64,000 bases of DNA from Adenanthera pavonina (GCA_026686845.1 JAIVEN010000002.1:22294001-22358000); one strand, 5' to 3'; counted from the first letter of the stretch, positions 1-13,070 are shown. The notes: generated by a model not told the origin, from the sequence alone. Translations and numbers: made by a program.

Positions 1-1099
1 TGGAGAACTTTTTATTGTGAATTTCATTGATAGGTTCTATAACTAAAATGTGAAGATGTTCCTTTGGCATATTTCTTTCTTGCTCAAACGTGACACAAGG
101 AGTTTTTTCAGTTTATGGGCCAGGTTTCTTTTAAAAGAGTTACATCAAGAATCATAGTTACTTGAGTGAATGTTGAGGTTTGTTCATGTCTGCTATTTGC
201 CTTTGAAATGGTTCTGAAATTCCTAAGGGTTAAACAGTGCTCTTGAGTTCAGTTTGACTTTAGAATGCTCTTATATGAGTTTGAGAGATTAATCCTTATA
301 AAATTTTTATTTCTATAGTGAGCTCTCTTTTGTTGCAAAAGAATGGTGATTAGTCTAGGAAATGCTTTTCATTGATGTCCATGGCTAGTGGAGTTGTGAT
401 TTCAGATTTCTGGATGGAAGCTTATTAACTATTTTAGTTTGAAATTTGTATAACTTGTAAGAAAATATCTTTATGCTATGAATTCTAAAATCTAGTTATG
501 AGTTGGCTTCCGTGGTTGAGTTTTTCCTTTTTGTTAAAAAAAAATCTCTTTTGAGAGAGCCTTGAGCCAATGAATGTTGTGCCTTTTTGCTCACTAATTC
601 ACTCTCTGGTATTAAATTGATATAACAAGCTTAAATATTAAATGAGGCAGAATATTAATTTTCTAATAAAATATTAGTGAATATAAATAATATTAGCGGA
701 AATAATAATGTCACTATATAAATAATTGGCTCAATAACCACACCACGTGAGCTTTTTGAAACCCATGCAGGTATTCGGGTTTATTGAGTTGTCGCGTGAG
801 ATTGCGAATCCACGTAGATATATCAGTTAAATAACTTTTTTTAAAAAAATAACTACATTTCAAAAAAATAAAATAATGTAACAAGTTCTTCAAATTTTAT
901 TTTAAAATATCTAATAAATTATTATATGACATTTTGAAGTATAATAAGACTTTTTTACCGCGAGGTTTATAATTTTTACAGGTAATTAAGGAATCGATTT
1001 ATTGAGTACAACTACGAGTTTGTAATAAGTAGATCGGTTTTCATTTTCTTTTAAAAGAAAAATTCCCAAAAGTGCAAAAATATATCATTTTTAAAAATA
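1..1099. other. Unassigned AT-rich sequence
   Basis: No convincing open frame, RNA gene or terminal repeat was seen. The right part (about 720-1099) carries phrases such as gttgtcgcgtgagattgcga that may be a diverged extension of the gypsy LTR fragment that follows, but I could not align it by eye with the better copy at 56.8-60.4 kb. Confidence 0.4.
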
Positions 1100-1716
1100 A
1101 AAAAATAAAAGATATATTTTCAAAACAAAATAAAATAAGAGTAAGTAAGTGAAATTAACTTATCTTTTGCAAATTAAAACACATCAACTCAATCTCAGAA
1201 AATTCTTTTGTTCACAAAAAGATAAATTATTCTCAATTAGTTTTCTCTTATTACAAAAAAATTATAATAAAAAATACCCACCAACATGGACTTTGATTCC
1301 CATCGTAGGGTACGTAGGCCTCAGGCTCTGATCTTGAGTCAATTCCGCCTTTGTAAATAAATAAATATTTTTCAATTTATTTTCCCAATTCCTTTTCCTC
1401 ATTTTATCTTAAATCTCCTTAAATTTTAATTTGATTTATTTTCTTTATTTTGTTTTCCAAATTTCTCAAATTTTCTTAATTTCTTTTTTTTCTACCCTTA
1501 TTTTTGCATGTGAATGATAAAAGAAAAACCAAAATATTTTTAAAGCCATATTAATTTGCACAATCAATGTAAGGTAACTGTTCCTAGGAATGGGTATTGT
1601 GGGGTACCTAACACATTCTCCACACACAATCGACTCACGAATTCAACTTTGACAATGCAGACCATCCTTTCCCTTCCTAATTCGGTTTTCCAAGATTTTC
1701 CCTCAAAATTTTGGTG
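1100..1716 (+). mobile_element. Truncated Tat/Ogre-like gypsy LTR fragment
   Basis: This stretch is the reverse complement, with many substitutions, of about 56,861-57,420 inside the long LTR of the gypsy element at the right end of the window. Shared landmarks are the block around 1,290-1,320 (gtagggtacgtaggcct) and the block at 1,575-1,610 (ttcctaggaatgggtattg). The fragment stops abruptly at 1,716, about 100 bp short of where the other LTR ends, and is fused to the SIRE-like 3' end. The open frames that can be read here are in the LTR and are not considered genes. Confidence 0.75.
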
Positions 1717-1794
1717 GCACTTATTTAGGGGGAGCAATCCCTTCAAGTCTAACATATTGCATCTAGGTTTTGTCATCATAAGAAAGGGGGAGAT

Positions 1795-2745
1795 TGTTGA
1801 TATCTCTATGTTTTAATGATAACAAAACTATAGATGATTTGTTTTGCAAGATATATATAACTCAGATATAAAATCTAGTCAAGTTCTCTTAGGGAGTTCT
1901 TTTTGTAGTGTTATATGTAAGTGGTTAAGCTATCTTTAAGCAATCTGATTTGAAATATGCCTAATTTCCTTTTTGAACTTAAATTTTAATATTATGGAAG
2001 TTTTTAAATCCAAAGTAAAGCTTTTTAGTTATTCTAATCAAGCTTTCTTGAGTTTATCTTCACATAACCAATTATCTCTACGAATGTAACCTATTACATT
2101 AGCTTTTCAATACTTTGTCTTTCCTCTTTACATATATAAACATTTACTTGAGGTAACGCAACTGTTTATGACCTAGTCTCCCTCAATTCTTGTTTCTTTT
2201 CTTCACGATAATAGGTTACTAATGCCTTACAATCGATTATAATTTCTTTTATTTATGTTTCTACCTTTTCTATCATTCGACAATTGGTTATACTCTACAA
2301 TGTAGCAGGTTATGATTTTATTCTTCTCATCTTTCCCATGATAACCTGTTATGTACTCATCACAATCAATTAGCATGCTTTGTCTTTCAAAATGCTCCAG
2401 ACAGTCGTTTACTTAATCTTTGATTCAAGGGAGCATAGCTTCTTTTCTCGCAAACCTTCCTTTTTGACTTCTTACATCTTTGTTTCCTTCTTGTGAGCTT
2501 CTCAGGTCTCCATTCTCAAAATTTGTTCTCCTTTTGAATTACCCGACTCATTTTGCTGTAATGCATGGCATGTGACATGGCTAACAGGTCATTGCCACAT
2601 GGCAGAGATGATAAACGTTAATGGTTTTTGTTAGTTTTGGGTGACATTACTCTAATTTTGGCACTTTAAGGGCAACATTGCTAAAAAAAAAATTTAGGAT
2701 ACTAGCAGCAATTTCGAGAAAATTTTGAGGACAGATTTGCATTTA
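1795..2745 (+). mobile_element. SIRE/Maximus-like copia 3' LTR (duplication copy 1), 3' end uncertain
   Basis: A purine-rich tract (aagaaagggggagat, ending 1,794) immediately precedes TGTTGATATCTC, the arrangement seen at the 3' LTR of SIRE-type copia elements. The body carries many ATAACC/GGTTAT and AATCGATTA-like words (2,080-2,370), a feature of this LTR family. No internal coding sequence survives upstream in this copy. The right end is set where similarity to the inverted relative at 25.3 kb stops (around tttaaactt); no clean CA end or target duplication was found. Confidence 0.6.
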
Positions 2746-5439
2746 AACCCTTTAAACTTTATTGAAATATGTCAAGAAATATTGAATAAATAAAGGTAAA
2801 GTTGCACAAAACCTAGCAAGATATGTGGAGAAAGTTGGAAGAAAACAAAAATGTTATGAAACCAAGGAAAGCATAAAATTAATGGGAGTAGAGAGAAATG
2901 TAAAGGGGAGAAATGATCTCCATTTTCTTCAATTGTCTTTATTCTCTTCCATCTTTTATTGCTTTCCCATTTTGTATTATTTATAAAAAAAAAGGTTTGA
3001 TAGAGCTTAAGAGATTGGCCAAAAAATAATAATTTATTGAGATCTAGTGTAATTTGAATTGAATCGGATATAACATATTCGAGTAGTAAGCTCTACCACT
3101 AATCCACTAAGTATTTAATGCAGTTACATTCTTAAAATTTGAACTCAAGACCTCTAGTTAAACTAATATAATCCCTTGCTTATTGAAACTATCTCCGTGC
3201 TTGTCTCTACCTTAATCTTACTAAAACTTATGAGCCCCCACATTTGTCTCTCATCTATTTAATTCCATTTTTTCCACTAAGTTTAATTACCATAAATGAT
3301 ATGAAGTCTGAGGAATAAAATATATTATTTTCAACTTATAAATATTTGTTTGTGAAAGAGGAAAATGATCTGGGGCAAGGGCAATGATGTGAAAGGAGGA
3401 GGAAGGAGGAGAAGGTAGAAAGAAAATAAGGGAAAATAAGAAGAATTTAAAGGGAAAAGAGATAGAACAAGGGAAAGGAAAATAAAAGAGTTTAGGGAGA
3501 AAGAAAATAATTGAAACTCAACTCAATTCTACTCAATCTTGTCTTCCATTTGAATTATAATGATAAATATTTATAAATTCAATAAAATTTTCTAGAAGAT
3601 TGATGAAATATAATAAAATATGGAATTATTTAACATAATGACTTAAATTAGAAAGATTACAAGAATCTTATTTATTTAAAAAGTTCTTATATACTAAAAC
3701 ATTGTAGAACATTCTAACCTAAACTTAAAAGAAAAAAAATCATAAAAATAGAAAATAAATAAAAAATAATATAAATCCTAATAATTTTAGAAGATGTCAT
3801 GAAATCTCATTAAATTTAAAAGATATTTTAAATATTTTAATTTTTTTTCTATCAGGCAATGATAATCTTATGAGCCTCATTCCATCTTGTTTTAAAAATT
3901 TTCAATTTTTCCTCAAATTTAAATGTAATGCCTGCAAAGTGTAAATGTTTTAAGTGGAGAAGGTATCTCTGTAATAAAAATATGTGTACTATGAATCTTC
4001 AAAACTATATATTTGAAACTGCTCTAAGTGTCCCTGACAATGACCCATCAATGCTTTTGGGAAAGAATAAAAATAGAAGTTTCTCAATCGCTAATGCAAG
4101 TGATTTAACTGATTCTATTCTTATTTTCTCATCAAAATATTTTAAAAATTTATTGAGAAGATCAAAATTTATTGATATTGATGATTATATTTAGAGTTCC
4201 ATATTTTAAAAATATTAATCACTTTTAAAATTTAAAATTCTAATCAAGTTTTATTAGACTTATTAGTAAAATTTTAAAATATATTCAAGGATTTTTAAAA
4301 TATCATTAATCATATTTTTATAAGATTCAATAATATTTGTTTAAGATTTAGAAATAAATTTTACAAAATTTAATAACTTTAGTCATTAAAATAGTTAAAT
4401 CAACGTAATTTTTTAAAAAAATTTTGTTCCCAGAATATAGAGTATTTTTTTCCTAACAGAATATGGAGTTTTTCTTGCTTCTGTTCTTGGTCTTGCTGCA
4501 CTAATGGCCCAAGCCGGTAATTGTTCTCTAGTCCAGTAGCAAAAAGTCCGTTGAATTTGTACCTTTTTTACCATCAATTTGTACCTTGTTCGAATCAATA
4601 TTAATATTAACTAGTTATGATGCACGGGATTTTTAAGAAATATTTGCTGTGTGAGATATATTAAAATCAATTTATGTAATTTTTACACAAATTAAAAAAA
4701 TGAACCATATTATGCATTTGAAAACACTCTTAAGCTAAATTCAATTAAGAGGTTAAAAATAAGATTTATTTTTAATAGTGGTCTTATTTCCAATAATAGA
4801 TTATGTATGAACTAACAATTCAGTTAGATGGCTATTCCATCTTATATGATATATTATTGAATTTTCATTTTTTGACATATTTATGTAGAATTGAGAATGT
4901 GTTGCTCTCCCTGCAAGGAGGAATAATGAAGTTATACTATTAAAACACAATGTTAATAACACATTACACTACATTTGGGTTTTGTTGGTACCCAATAGTT
5001 GGTGGTTATCTAAAAAAATGTCAACAATAATAATACACTAAGTTGGCATAATTACACAAAACTAAATGACAAAAGATATATTAATAAATATGATAAAATG
5101 AAATAAAATAACATGTAAGTAATCTATATAACATACCTAATATGGAAATATATTATTGAATGATTTGGGATGCTAGATATTCAAATTGAATTCAAGTACT
5201 TTGCACAATGAAGGTTTTCAATCAAAACCACATTAAGCAATTATTATTAAAAAATAATTATCTGCTAAAATTCAAATCTTAAATACTAACTACTTATCAA
5301 GAGAAACCATAACACTCAAGAACTTCATTATGATCCTTGTTGTTATACAATAAATGAATGTTTTTCATATGACAATATTTTACAAATTAAGGAACCAATA
5401 GAAAAAACCATCAAACAATGACAGATAAAGACAAATGAA
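2746..5439. other. Unrecognised AT-rich spacer inside duplication unit A
   Basis: No known gene. It includes a purine-rich stretch (3,355-3,500), an 88-codon frame at 3,928-4,194 and otherwise AT-rich sequence. The same order is kept in the second copy at about 28,010-30,780. Its origin (gene remnant or non-autonomous element) cannot be told from sequence alone. Confidence 0.45.
3928..4194 (+). CDS. Unrecognised 88-codon frame, duplicated copy 1
   Basis: An ATG-to-stop frame of 88 codons with a basic, cysteine-containing start (MPAKCKCFKWRR) and a serine-rich middle. The duplicated copy at 29,216-29,482 keeps the same start, stop and length, but the two proteins differ at roughly eleven residues and most DNA differences change the amino acid. 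That pattern does not suggest purifying selection. I recognise no family, and chance retention in a recent duplication is the simplest explanation. It is listed because the frame survives in both copies. Confidence 0.15.
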   Translation: MPAKCKCFKWRRYLCNKNMCTMNLQNYIFETALSVPDNDPSMLLGKNKNRSFSIANASDLTDSILIFSSKYFKNLLRRSKFIDIDDYI

Positions 5440-5732
5440 GTAGTAGAGAGAAGGACTTGATTGTTAACAATCATGAACTTTGACCGATCATGTCAAAGGA
5501 CTTGCTTGGGAGCAATGTAAAACTTGCTTGTAAGCATCCTTGTAATTGCCTGAAGCATACCTAGATTTGGCCATGAGTAGTCTCAAACTTGTTTGGATGC
5601 AGTCCCAAACATTCCCCAAACACTCTTGGACTTGTTTGGGTGCAACCCTAAACTTGTGTGTGAGTATTCCTAGACTTACTCAAAACTATCCTCAAACTTG
5701 CTATTGTGTAACCCTAAACTTGTTGAGCATAG
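5440..5732. repeat. Degenerate ACTTGC-type tandem repeats, copy 1
   Basis: About ten loosely tandem words of the type acttgcttgtgagcatcc, with spacing of roughly 25-35 bp and strong degeneration. The same repeat occurs at 30,780-31,051 and continues at 33,706-33,960 beyond the inserted LTR, so it belongs to one older element. No coding sense is evident. Confidence 0.6.
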
Positions 5733-7141
5733 TGTAATAACCCTCAAAGTATTGTCTTAGACTTAACCTTGGGTTAATGAGAATTATATCTTTTGATTTG
5801 TATAGCATCGGAGGGACCAGGATAGAAAAAAAGATTAAACAATCAGTTTTTTTTAAGAGAGAGAAATAGAGAAGACTCATGCCGTGGCGAGTAATAGTGA
5901 TGCTGTGGCAAGATGCTAGACTTTCAAATTTTGGGCCTAGTTAGTAAACACTCACACCGTGAAGGACTAATTGTGGACCATGGTGCTAGTCTTAGAACGT
6001 GAATAAATCAGATAGTGACTCAATCGGTGAACGAAAAAGAATTTAGAGAGGATACAGTTGAGCTCTACTAGGGTTTGCTATTTTTGACCTCAAAGATCAA
6101 TTTATGGACTCTAAAAGCTTGATTCTTGATTGGTAAGTGAGATTATATCTTCTCTCTTCTCTTTTTTGTTTGTGTTTGGGAGAAATCCATGGGAGTATGT
6201 ATAGTTTCAATTTGGTTGAGATGTCTACCAATTAAAATGGTTGTAAATGTGTTATTGATATGTTAATTGGTGTTCTTTTGACTTGGGTCTGAGTTTTGGA
6301 GATATTAGGATTGGTTAAAGTTGAACCTTAGTCTTGAAATAGTTGAGGAATCATGGAATCTGAAATCTATGAGGTTGTTTATGATTTGGATGGGTGTCTA
6401 GGACTCCTTGATGAATACTCGTGCTTTTGGAACTATGGGTTTATCATCATTAAGCTTGATTGGTTAAATTGTAAGTTATTGGAATACATATATTGTGTTA
6501 ATTGAAGATGTTATGGTATTATAGTATTCCGAGTTGTGTTTCGAGGTTGTGGCAATCTAAGAAATGGTTTAGGAGAGTTGCACTCATTAATTTCATTCCA
6601 ACGGCCTACCGATTTACCTGTGTATGTGATATATATAATAATTCGAGGTAACCGGAGTGTATGTTTATGTATAATGTAGATTTCTTGTTATATACATATG
6701 TTAGTTCCTTCTATATCATAATATGTCTCAGGGCATGACTAGTGATGGAAATGGTAACTCCTTTCCTTATCCTATGTATGTGATATATGAAATTTTGTAT
6801 TGACTTATGATATGTGATTCATTAGCATCCACCGTTTGTGATAACATGATAATATGATGATGATAGTAATGAGCATATATGTATATGTGAGCATGAAACA
6901 TGATAGCGTGAGGGCATCATCACATAGTCGAGCATGTGTACATTGATGGTTATGGGTGATGATATCATATAATACCACATGGTATATCGATCCACTAGTG
7001 GAGCGCGCAAGACCTCATGTTCAAGTGGTAAGGTTGATATATGTATATCCTTGCCACTAAATCCTTTTCCTATGGCTAGGAGAGTTAGGTGGCAGTGGAT
7101 TGGGGGATGCACCTTCCCTAAATTACCACAAATTCAAATGG
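5733..7141 (+). mobile_element. Truncated Tekay/Del-like gypsy LTR, copy 1
   Basis: It starts with TGTAATAACCC directly after the ACTTGC repeats and aligns with the first 1.4 kb of the solo LTR at 31,052-33,705. It is cut off at 7,141, where sequence homologous to the glycosyltransferase flank begins. The insertion must predate the segmental duplication because both copies lie at the same place in the repeat tract. Confidence 0.7.
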
Positions 7142-9048
7142 TATGGGTTTCAATAAATTAACAAAAAGAAATATCAATAATCTAATTTATAGGAAAAAAT
7201 CTAATTTATAAAAATATTTAAGAGTATCGATCAAACTCATCATTTTTGGAGTGGTATGCCCCTGCTAATTCATAGGACAACATCATCATTAATCTATCAA
7301 GCATTTAAAAATGATATCAAAAAAAAATTGAATTGAGGAAACTTAGAGATATGCAATAGCATCCATCTTATTCACTGCAACGCCGAGAAATTATCGCTGA
7401 GAATTGCATCTTCCATTTGGTTGCCCAAAAACAAAATCCTAATGGCTTGTTGAGTCAATTCGCCTTTCACTTTTTTTCAGAACTTTCATATAGTATCCAA
7501 ACGTAAGTGAAGGATCCCTAACTCTAATTAGAAAGAGAAAGACAGGAAAAGGGAGAATTATTTCAATTGTAACACAGCAAAATTAGTTCATACAATGGAT
7601 GAATATATTGACATACTGCCATTATACAATTGAAAGTGTGACAATGAGAGGAAAAAAAAAACACAATCAAAATACAGACTAAACTTGAGTAACTAACATC
7701 ATTTCGTATCTATAGGATAGTACAACGTTATTTGTAAAAAAGAAAGAAGAAGAAGAAGATAGGATAGTAGAATAGATTAATCCGTACCATACAGAAATAT
7801 GAGCATGAGAACAATGACTCAAAAATGCTTGGGCATCATATCTTGCAATGAAGCAGAGTATGGGTATGTATTGTGGAAAAAAAATTCAAATGTTGAATAT
7901 TGAATTAATTGCATTTTGATTACTAAGAATAAATGTAAATTAGTTGTCAAATTTGAATGGGTAGTCAAAAAAATAGCAAAATGCATTATATATTATTGAT
8001 AGGGAGATCAACTGGAATTAATGCTATTAGTGTCGATTTCAAATCATAAAGGGAAAATTAAAATTAATAACTTGGCGTAGTCGCCCATTTATCACCCTGT
8101 TGATGTGGAGGCAAATATTTACAACACATGGGATAGGGAGTGTGCTAATCACCTCTACTTTTATGTAGATATATAGAATATAAGAAGTATAATGTAATAG
8201 TATAACACAAATGAATAAATAAAAATAAAATAATATTACTATGATGATATAAAAATAAATAATAAAAAATATTGCACAATAATTGAGACAAACGAAATGC
8301 ACCAATGTCAAATTTAAATTGGCATTAATCATATTATCACAAACATGGTTGAAATCGTCATACTTGTAATCAATTTTGATTCTTAAATTGAAAAAAAAAC
8401 AAAGGTTATCAAGTCAAATAAATAAATTGGAAAAACAAGCAAAACTAAGTTACATGCTTCCATTAAAAAATCATAGCACATTAAGGTATCAGATTTCATC
8501 ATAATAAAATGCATTAATCACACAATAAACCATACACATCAGCTACCACATATACAAAATATATTAGATTTTCCTTTTCTCAATAAACTGTTGAGGTGGC
8601 ACAACATGAATCTAGCTTTAAAACATGTTTTTATATATATAATAGATATTAATATAAATAATATGACTTATTATACATTTTATATTATATATACTGGCAT
8701 ATTGATGTATAGTATCAACTAATGTCAACTTGGTAGACACATATTTGGTCAATTATGCATTATTACGCACCTTTAACAGCTTTTAAAAGCGAATTCAATC
8801 TCTTATGAAACATTTACTCCTGCTAGTATAGTTAATATGAATTTCTTGAAATGACTTTAAGTAAAATGAAAAAAGAAATAAGTAAAAAAAAAAAAAGAAC
8901 CCCAATTCCCCACCAATGACATATATGTCCCACAAAACTGAGGTTTATTTTCTGTATCTATTTTATTTCTCAGTCCTCACTTTACAAGAAGTTAAATTAG
9001 GGGGATTCAAATTATAATATGATTAATTTTGAACAATTATGTTTCTCT
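7141..9048. repeat. Duplication unit B, copy 1 (relic of UGT downstream flank)
   Basis: The parts 7,141-7,604 and 8,942-9,048 align with 39,177-39,810 and 40,047-40,150, which lie just downstream of the UGT gene. Between them this copy has about 1.3 kb (7,605-8,941) without a counterpart; that stretch shows no gene. This copy lacks the 170-bp MITE found at 39,560-39,729 and so preserves its empty target site near 7,520. No UGT coding sequence is found next to this copy. Confidence 0.75.
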
Positions 9049-9450
9049 CACTACTAAAAAAATGGGATTTCTTTGCACATTTATATAGGCGGTTATATGT
9101 AAAAATACAGAGAAATGTCAGGCGGGAGATTTTGTAGGTGATTGTTTAAATGACCATCTACAAATCTATTATTAATTAAAAAAAAACATATATCAATAAC
9201 ATAGGCGGTTATTTTAATAACCGCCAATAACAACCTATATTTATTTTTTAGGAAAAAAAATAAAACATAGTTCTTTTTTAAAAAAAAAATATTAAAAAAA
9301 ACGTAGGTGGTTACTTAAAATAACCGCCGACGTATATTAAAAAAAAACATAGCATGTTTAATAATAACCTCTTGCGTATATTTTTTTTTAAAAAATATTA
9401 CAAAATGTAGGCGGTTATTTAAAATAACGGCCTACACATGTAAAAAAAAT
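9049..9450 (+). mobile_element. CACTA (En/Spm-like) transposon end with subterminal repeats
   Basis: CACTACTAAAAAAATGGG at 9,049 has the form of a CACTA terminal inverted repeat. It is followed by subterminal copies, in both orientations, of TAGGCGGTTATTT and AATAACCGCC (near 9,090, 9,202, 9,300 and 9,406), typical of such elements. Homology to the second copy of unit B stops exactly at the CACTA start, so this marks an insertion or a breakpoint. The opposite end was not found, so the element's length is unknown. Confidence 0.7.
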
Positions 9451-12400
9451 TTCCATAAAACCTAGCTATTTGTTCAATTCGTTCTTTTTTTCAAGTGTGG
9501 CCATGCACAAACTTTTCCCTCCTCCTTCATTCCTCTTTTTTACACAAACATCTTGTTTCCTATCAAATTAGTGAATCTAGTACAAAGATCTCTGCCTCTG
9601 ATCATCATTTCATGAAGTCTATGGCTCTCCGTGCTTCCCCAGGTTCATGTTGCTTCTCCAATACTTCGTAAGTTTGTATCGTCACTAAGATCGTGCGGCT
9701 TCTCCGTGGTTCATGTTTGCCTCTCCATCATTATGGCAAGTCCATAGCATCCCCAAGTCCAAGCTCCACTCTACTCTATTCGTGTAAGTCCCCTCCTTCT
9801 TTATAACATTTTTTAGGCATTTTTTTAAATTAAAAAGAAAAGGAAGATATGAGAATGGAGTATAGTTGAATTGAAAACAAAAATGGCCTCTTCTCTAGGG
9901 ATTCTCCGCTTCTCATTTCAATTGGTAATTGCTTGAAAACCATAAAGTGCAGAACTTTTCATGCATCTATATAAATGGGGAAAAAATGGGTATGTATATG
10001 CAATTGTGGTTCGGTGTGATTTGACTCTTTTTTGTGTTTTCCTTAATAGAAATCACTTACTGAAAATATATATAATTAATTAATAATTCTGTGTCAAAAA
10101 GGGTATGTAATTGGTCCCTAATAAAGGATATGGATCTCCCATCATTATAAGTGGTCCAATGTGCATTTTATCAAAACGCATTCCTTTATTCATATTCAAA
10201 GGTTATATTATTAAATATTAGTTGTCTAAGAATTAGAATAAGTTTACATTCATTTTTCAAAGTTGCATTATGTATGTCCAATGTCATGCTTGTCTAATAT
10301 ATGGCACATCATCCATTCATAATATTTTATTACATATTATCATCAAAGTTGCATTCACACTTTGATTCACTGTACCAAGAAACTGTAATTGGTATGACTG
10401 GTGTGATGAAGCTGGTGGTCCCTTATTCAGGGATTTGACAGCGTGTTTGCTTAAGAAATATGCTCTTTATACAATTCAACAAACTACTATAATAATGAAT
10501 TTTAATATTGTATCCAAGCTAATAAAATGGATAATATTATTATATTTATCTCCAACTGATTTTATTTTCTTCAAAATTTGCTTAAGAAATATGCAATATG
10601 GCTTTTGACTGTTTCATTTATCTCATGTGGTCTGGAACACATGAGGAAGGAGACCTTTGAAGTTACCAATAGAGAGCAGAGAGATCATAGAAACTTTTAG
10701 GGATTTATCACAATGTCCTTCTTTAGATAGAATGAATAATTAATAAACTTATGTTCTGGAAACTGGAGTATAATATCCTAGGCTGTTGATTAATGTATCA
10801 CAATAAGAAGACATGCGAGTAACTTCTTCTGATTGGAGTGGGCGTCCTGCATAATAAATGATGCTCTATTTGCCATTTTAATGCCTGATTATCAAGATGA
10901 CATAAAGTTTATCTTTAAGGGAATGTGATGAGTAGACAAATTTTGGGATTATGGGAAAAAGTAGACCAGATGGGGATCATTTTTGTTATTGTTGAGCCTA
11001 TAATCGACATGCGTAATGGCTATATATTCTTTTCATCTGAAATGAAAAAGAAACTAAAAAAATTTGGTCCATTGAACTCGTCCAGGGTTTCTCAATAAAA
11101 TCCTGCTATATATAAACTCAGGTTGTTTACATTGTTCATTGATGGAGATATATTTTTTTGGCCTTCTTGCTATTGCACTTGGCTGCCTAGTCTTATTAAC
11201 TAAGTGCTATTGAATTTGCTCAAGGTAAGTAGATACTTCACAAACTACAAGTCAAGAACAAAACTGTTAAAGCATGATGACTAAACCTTTCCATCATATC
11301 ACCCCACACACCTTTGAATGTATTTGATACATCATGGACTACAATGCTAACTTATTTTAAACCATGAAAAATCAGTACATTAAGCTTAAAAAATATAGCT
11401 GGTGACTTGAATTAAATTAGCTCTTCTTATATAGTAAGGAATTCCTTACAGCAAGAAAATAAATCAACACAGTCAAGTGTGCCACTGTTGCCATATTTCA
11501 TAAATTCATTAAATAGTCTATGAAGATAGATCATTAAATGGCACTTGAAAATCAAAAAGAATAGACTGCAATTCAATATTTGCAAAATCCCAAAATATTG
11601 TTCCCTATTGCCAAAGTTATTGAATTGAATTAACACTCTTTGGACAACAAGAAGTCTCTTATAGCTACATTTGCAGTTAATGACTTGACCTTGAGTAGCC
11701 ATGAAAGAGATTGGAACCACACAGGACACACATAAGATCGGACAACAAAGTAGTACAAAAATAAACTAAAAAAAGCACAAAAATCAAAAGGAGAATATGC
11801 AAACCAACAAATGCACAAAATCTCAACAGAAGAGATGCTAGACAACGTGAGATTTCCAGGAAAAAAAAAAAAGCAGAGGAGACATGCTCGGACAATCCAG
11901 CAAGTAGTAAGTACATGGTGGCATGGGATGAAGTAGAGGAGCTAAGTGCGGTGGCCAGACATGCAAGAGACTAGAAGGAGTTAGACCCACTGAAGAACTT
12001 CTGAAAAAGAACATGGTATGCCAGCAACAAAGACTCTAAAACAAACCGAAGAAAATAAGATTGGTAGAAGCTAGAAAACATCAATAGTTAAATAAAGAAG
12101 ATAGCACCAACCTTATACTCCATTCAAAACACCAACCTTGTGCTCTGTCCGATGGATCAGACCAAAGTCTCCAAGCGCGATAGAGGATATGACAGCCAAC
12201 TATTCATATTTCAAAAAATCCAAAACTTGAAATTATTCTTCCATATCTCATATTAGGTTTCAGTGAATAAGCAAGAACGAAGCTTCTCTTGATAATATGC
12301 CATAAAATAAGAAAGATAAAGTAAGATGATAAAGAGATGGAAGAGCGAAAGATGAAGAAGGGAAAAAAAACAGAAAAATAAGAAGAAGAAGAAAAAGAGG

Positions 12401-12687
12401 AAGCTAAAAACTTCCTCCAATTTTCAGATTCAAACATGGAGGGAGTGGTGATTTGAAAATAGATACGAAGACCATGGCGGGAGAGTCTTTGCTAAATGCA
12501 TAGAGCCCATTGTGTGTCAGATTTAGCATAGAAGGAGTATTGAATAATATTTGATATGACTTGACATCCATTTTACCATTTCAAATTCTAGCTCATTTTC
12601 AATTTTTGATTTCTAGTTTATAGTATAGTTTTTAACTAGTTTATAATTTTTAGTATATAAAAGCTGAAGGGAATAACCGAAAAAGGG
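9451..12687. other. No recognisable gene; possibly interior of the CACTA element
   Basis: About 3.2 kb with stretches of less extreme base composition (9,480-9,790 and 11,430-12,500) but no frame that I recognise. The open minus-strand frames at 11.4-12.4 kb are rich in Phe, Leu and Ser from poly-purine plus-strand sequence and look like chance. No transposase motifs were seen. Confidence 0.4.
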
Positions 12688-12912
12688 ATGGCTTCAATTT
12701 TAAAAAGTGAAGAGGTAGCAAAGATCAAAGCCACAAGAGAGATAGATGGCATCACAACTATTTATCTACATAGAGCCCAAAAGGAAAAATTGGCTAACGA
12801 ACTTTTAACCAATGGATATGTGGCAAAGATCAGAAGCACCATTGAGACACATGGCATGAAGAAAATTCATCTACACGAAGCCCAACATGGGACAATGGCC
12901 AATGAACAGTAA
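12688..12912 (+). CDS. Unrecognised small ORF built of two 35-residue repeats
   Basis: A 74-codon frame, hydrophilic and rich in Lys, Glu and Ala. After seven starting codons and two glutamates it consists of a 105-bp unit (12,715-12,819) followed by a second unit (12,820-12,909) in the same frame; both start V-A-K-I and share the pattern H-x-A-Q and A-N-E. No signal peptide or membrane segment is present. The repeats have diverged at DNA level but remain open in one frame, which is suggestive but weak evidence for coding. I do not recognise the family; it may be a remnant of a longer repeat protein or a non-coding tandem repeat. Confidence 0.3.
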   Translation: MASILKSEEVAKIKATREIDGITTIYLHRAQKEKLANELLTNGYVAKIRSTIETHGMKKIHLHEAQHGTMANEQ

Positions 12913-13070
12913 CAATTGATCCTTATTTATAATGATACTATGATATGATATGATATGATTGTAACGTGGATTGATATTTGTTTTCTAATCCCACCCTGGT
13001 CTTCCTAGTTTTTTTTTTTTAAATCAACCCTTAATCTTCCTAGTCAAAACTAAAGATTGAGTGGCCAATA

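Larger units (their letters stand above)
1717..7141. repeat. Segmental duplication unit A, copy 1
   Basis: About 5.4 kb that aligns collinearly and in the same orientation with 26,968-32,468. It contains the SIRE-like polypurine tract and LTR start, an unknown AT-rich spacer with an 88-codon frame, an ACTTGC-type repeat tract and the first 1.4 kb of a Tekay/Del-like LTR. Differences are scattered substitutions and small indels. The left edge abuts a gypsy LTR scrap and the right edge abuts sequence homologous to 39,177 onward. Confidence 0.85.

Noticed and set aside
3040..3190. Possible minus-strand SINE (B-box-like GAGTTCAAAT) in unit A, also at 28,300-28,450
   Set aside because: No A tail in the right orientation and no target duplications; the box match is weak in AT-rich sequence.
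4604..4632. ctagttatgatgcacggg as a minus-strand Helitron 3' end (CTAG)
   Set aside because: No preceding GC-rich hairpin and no 5' TC end found.
11427..12437. Several minus-strand frames with hydrophobic Phe/Leu/Ser-rich products
   Set aside because: They arise from A-rich and purine-rich plus-strand sequence, overlap each other in different frames and show no family motif.
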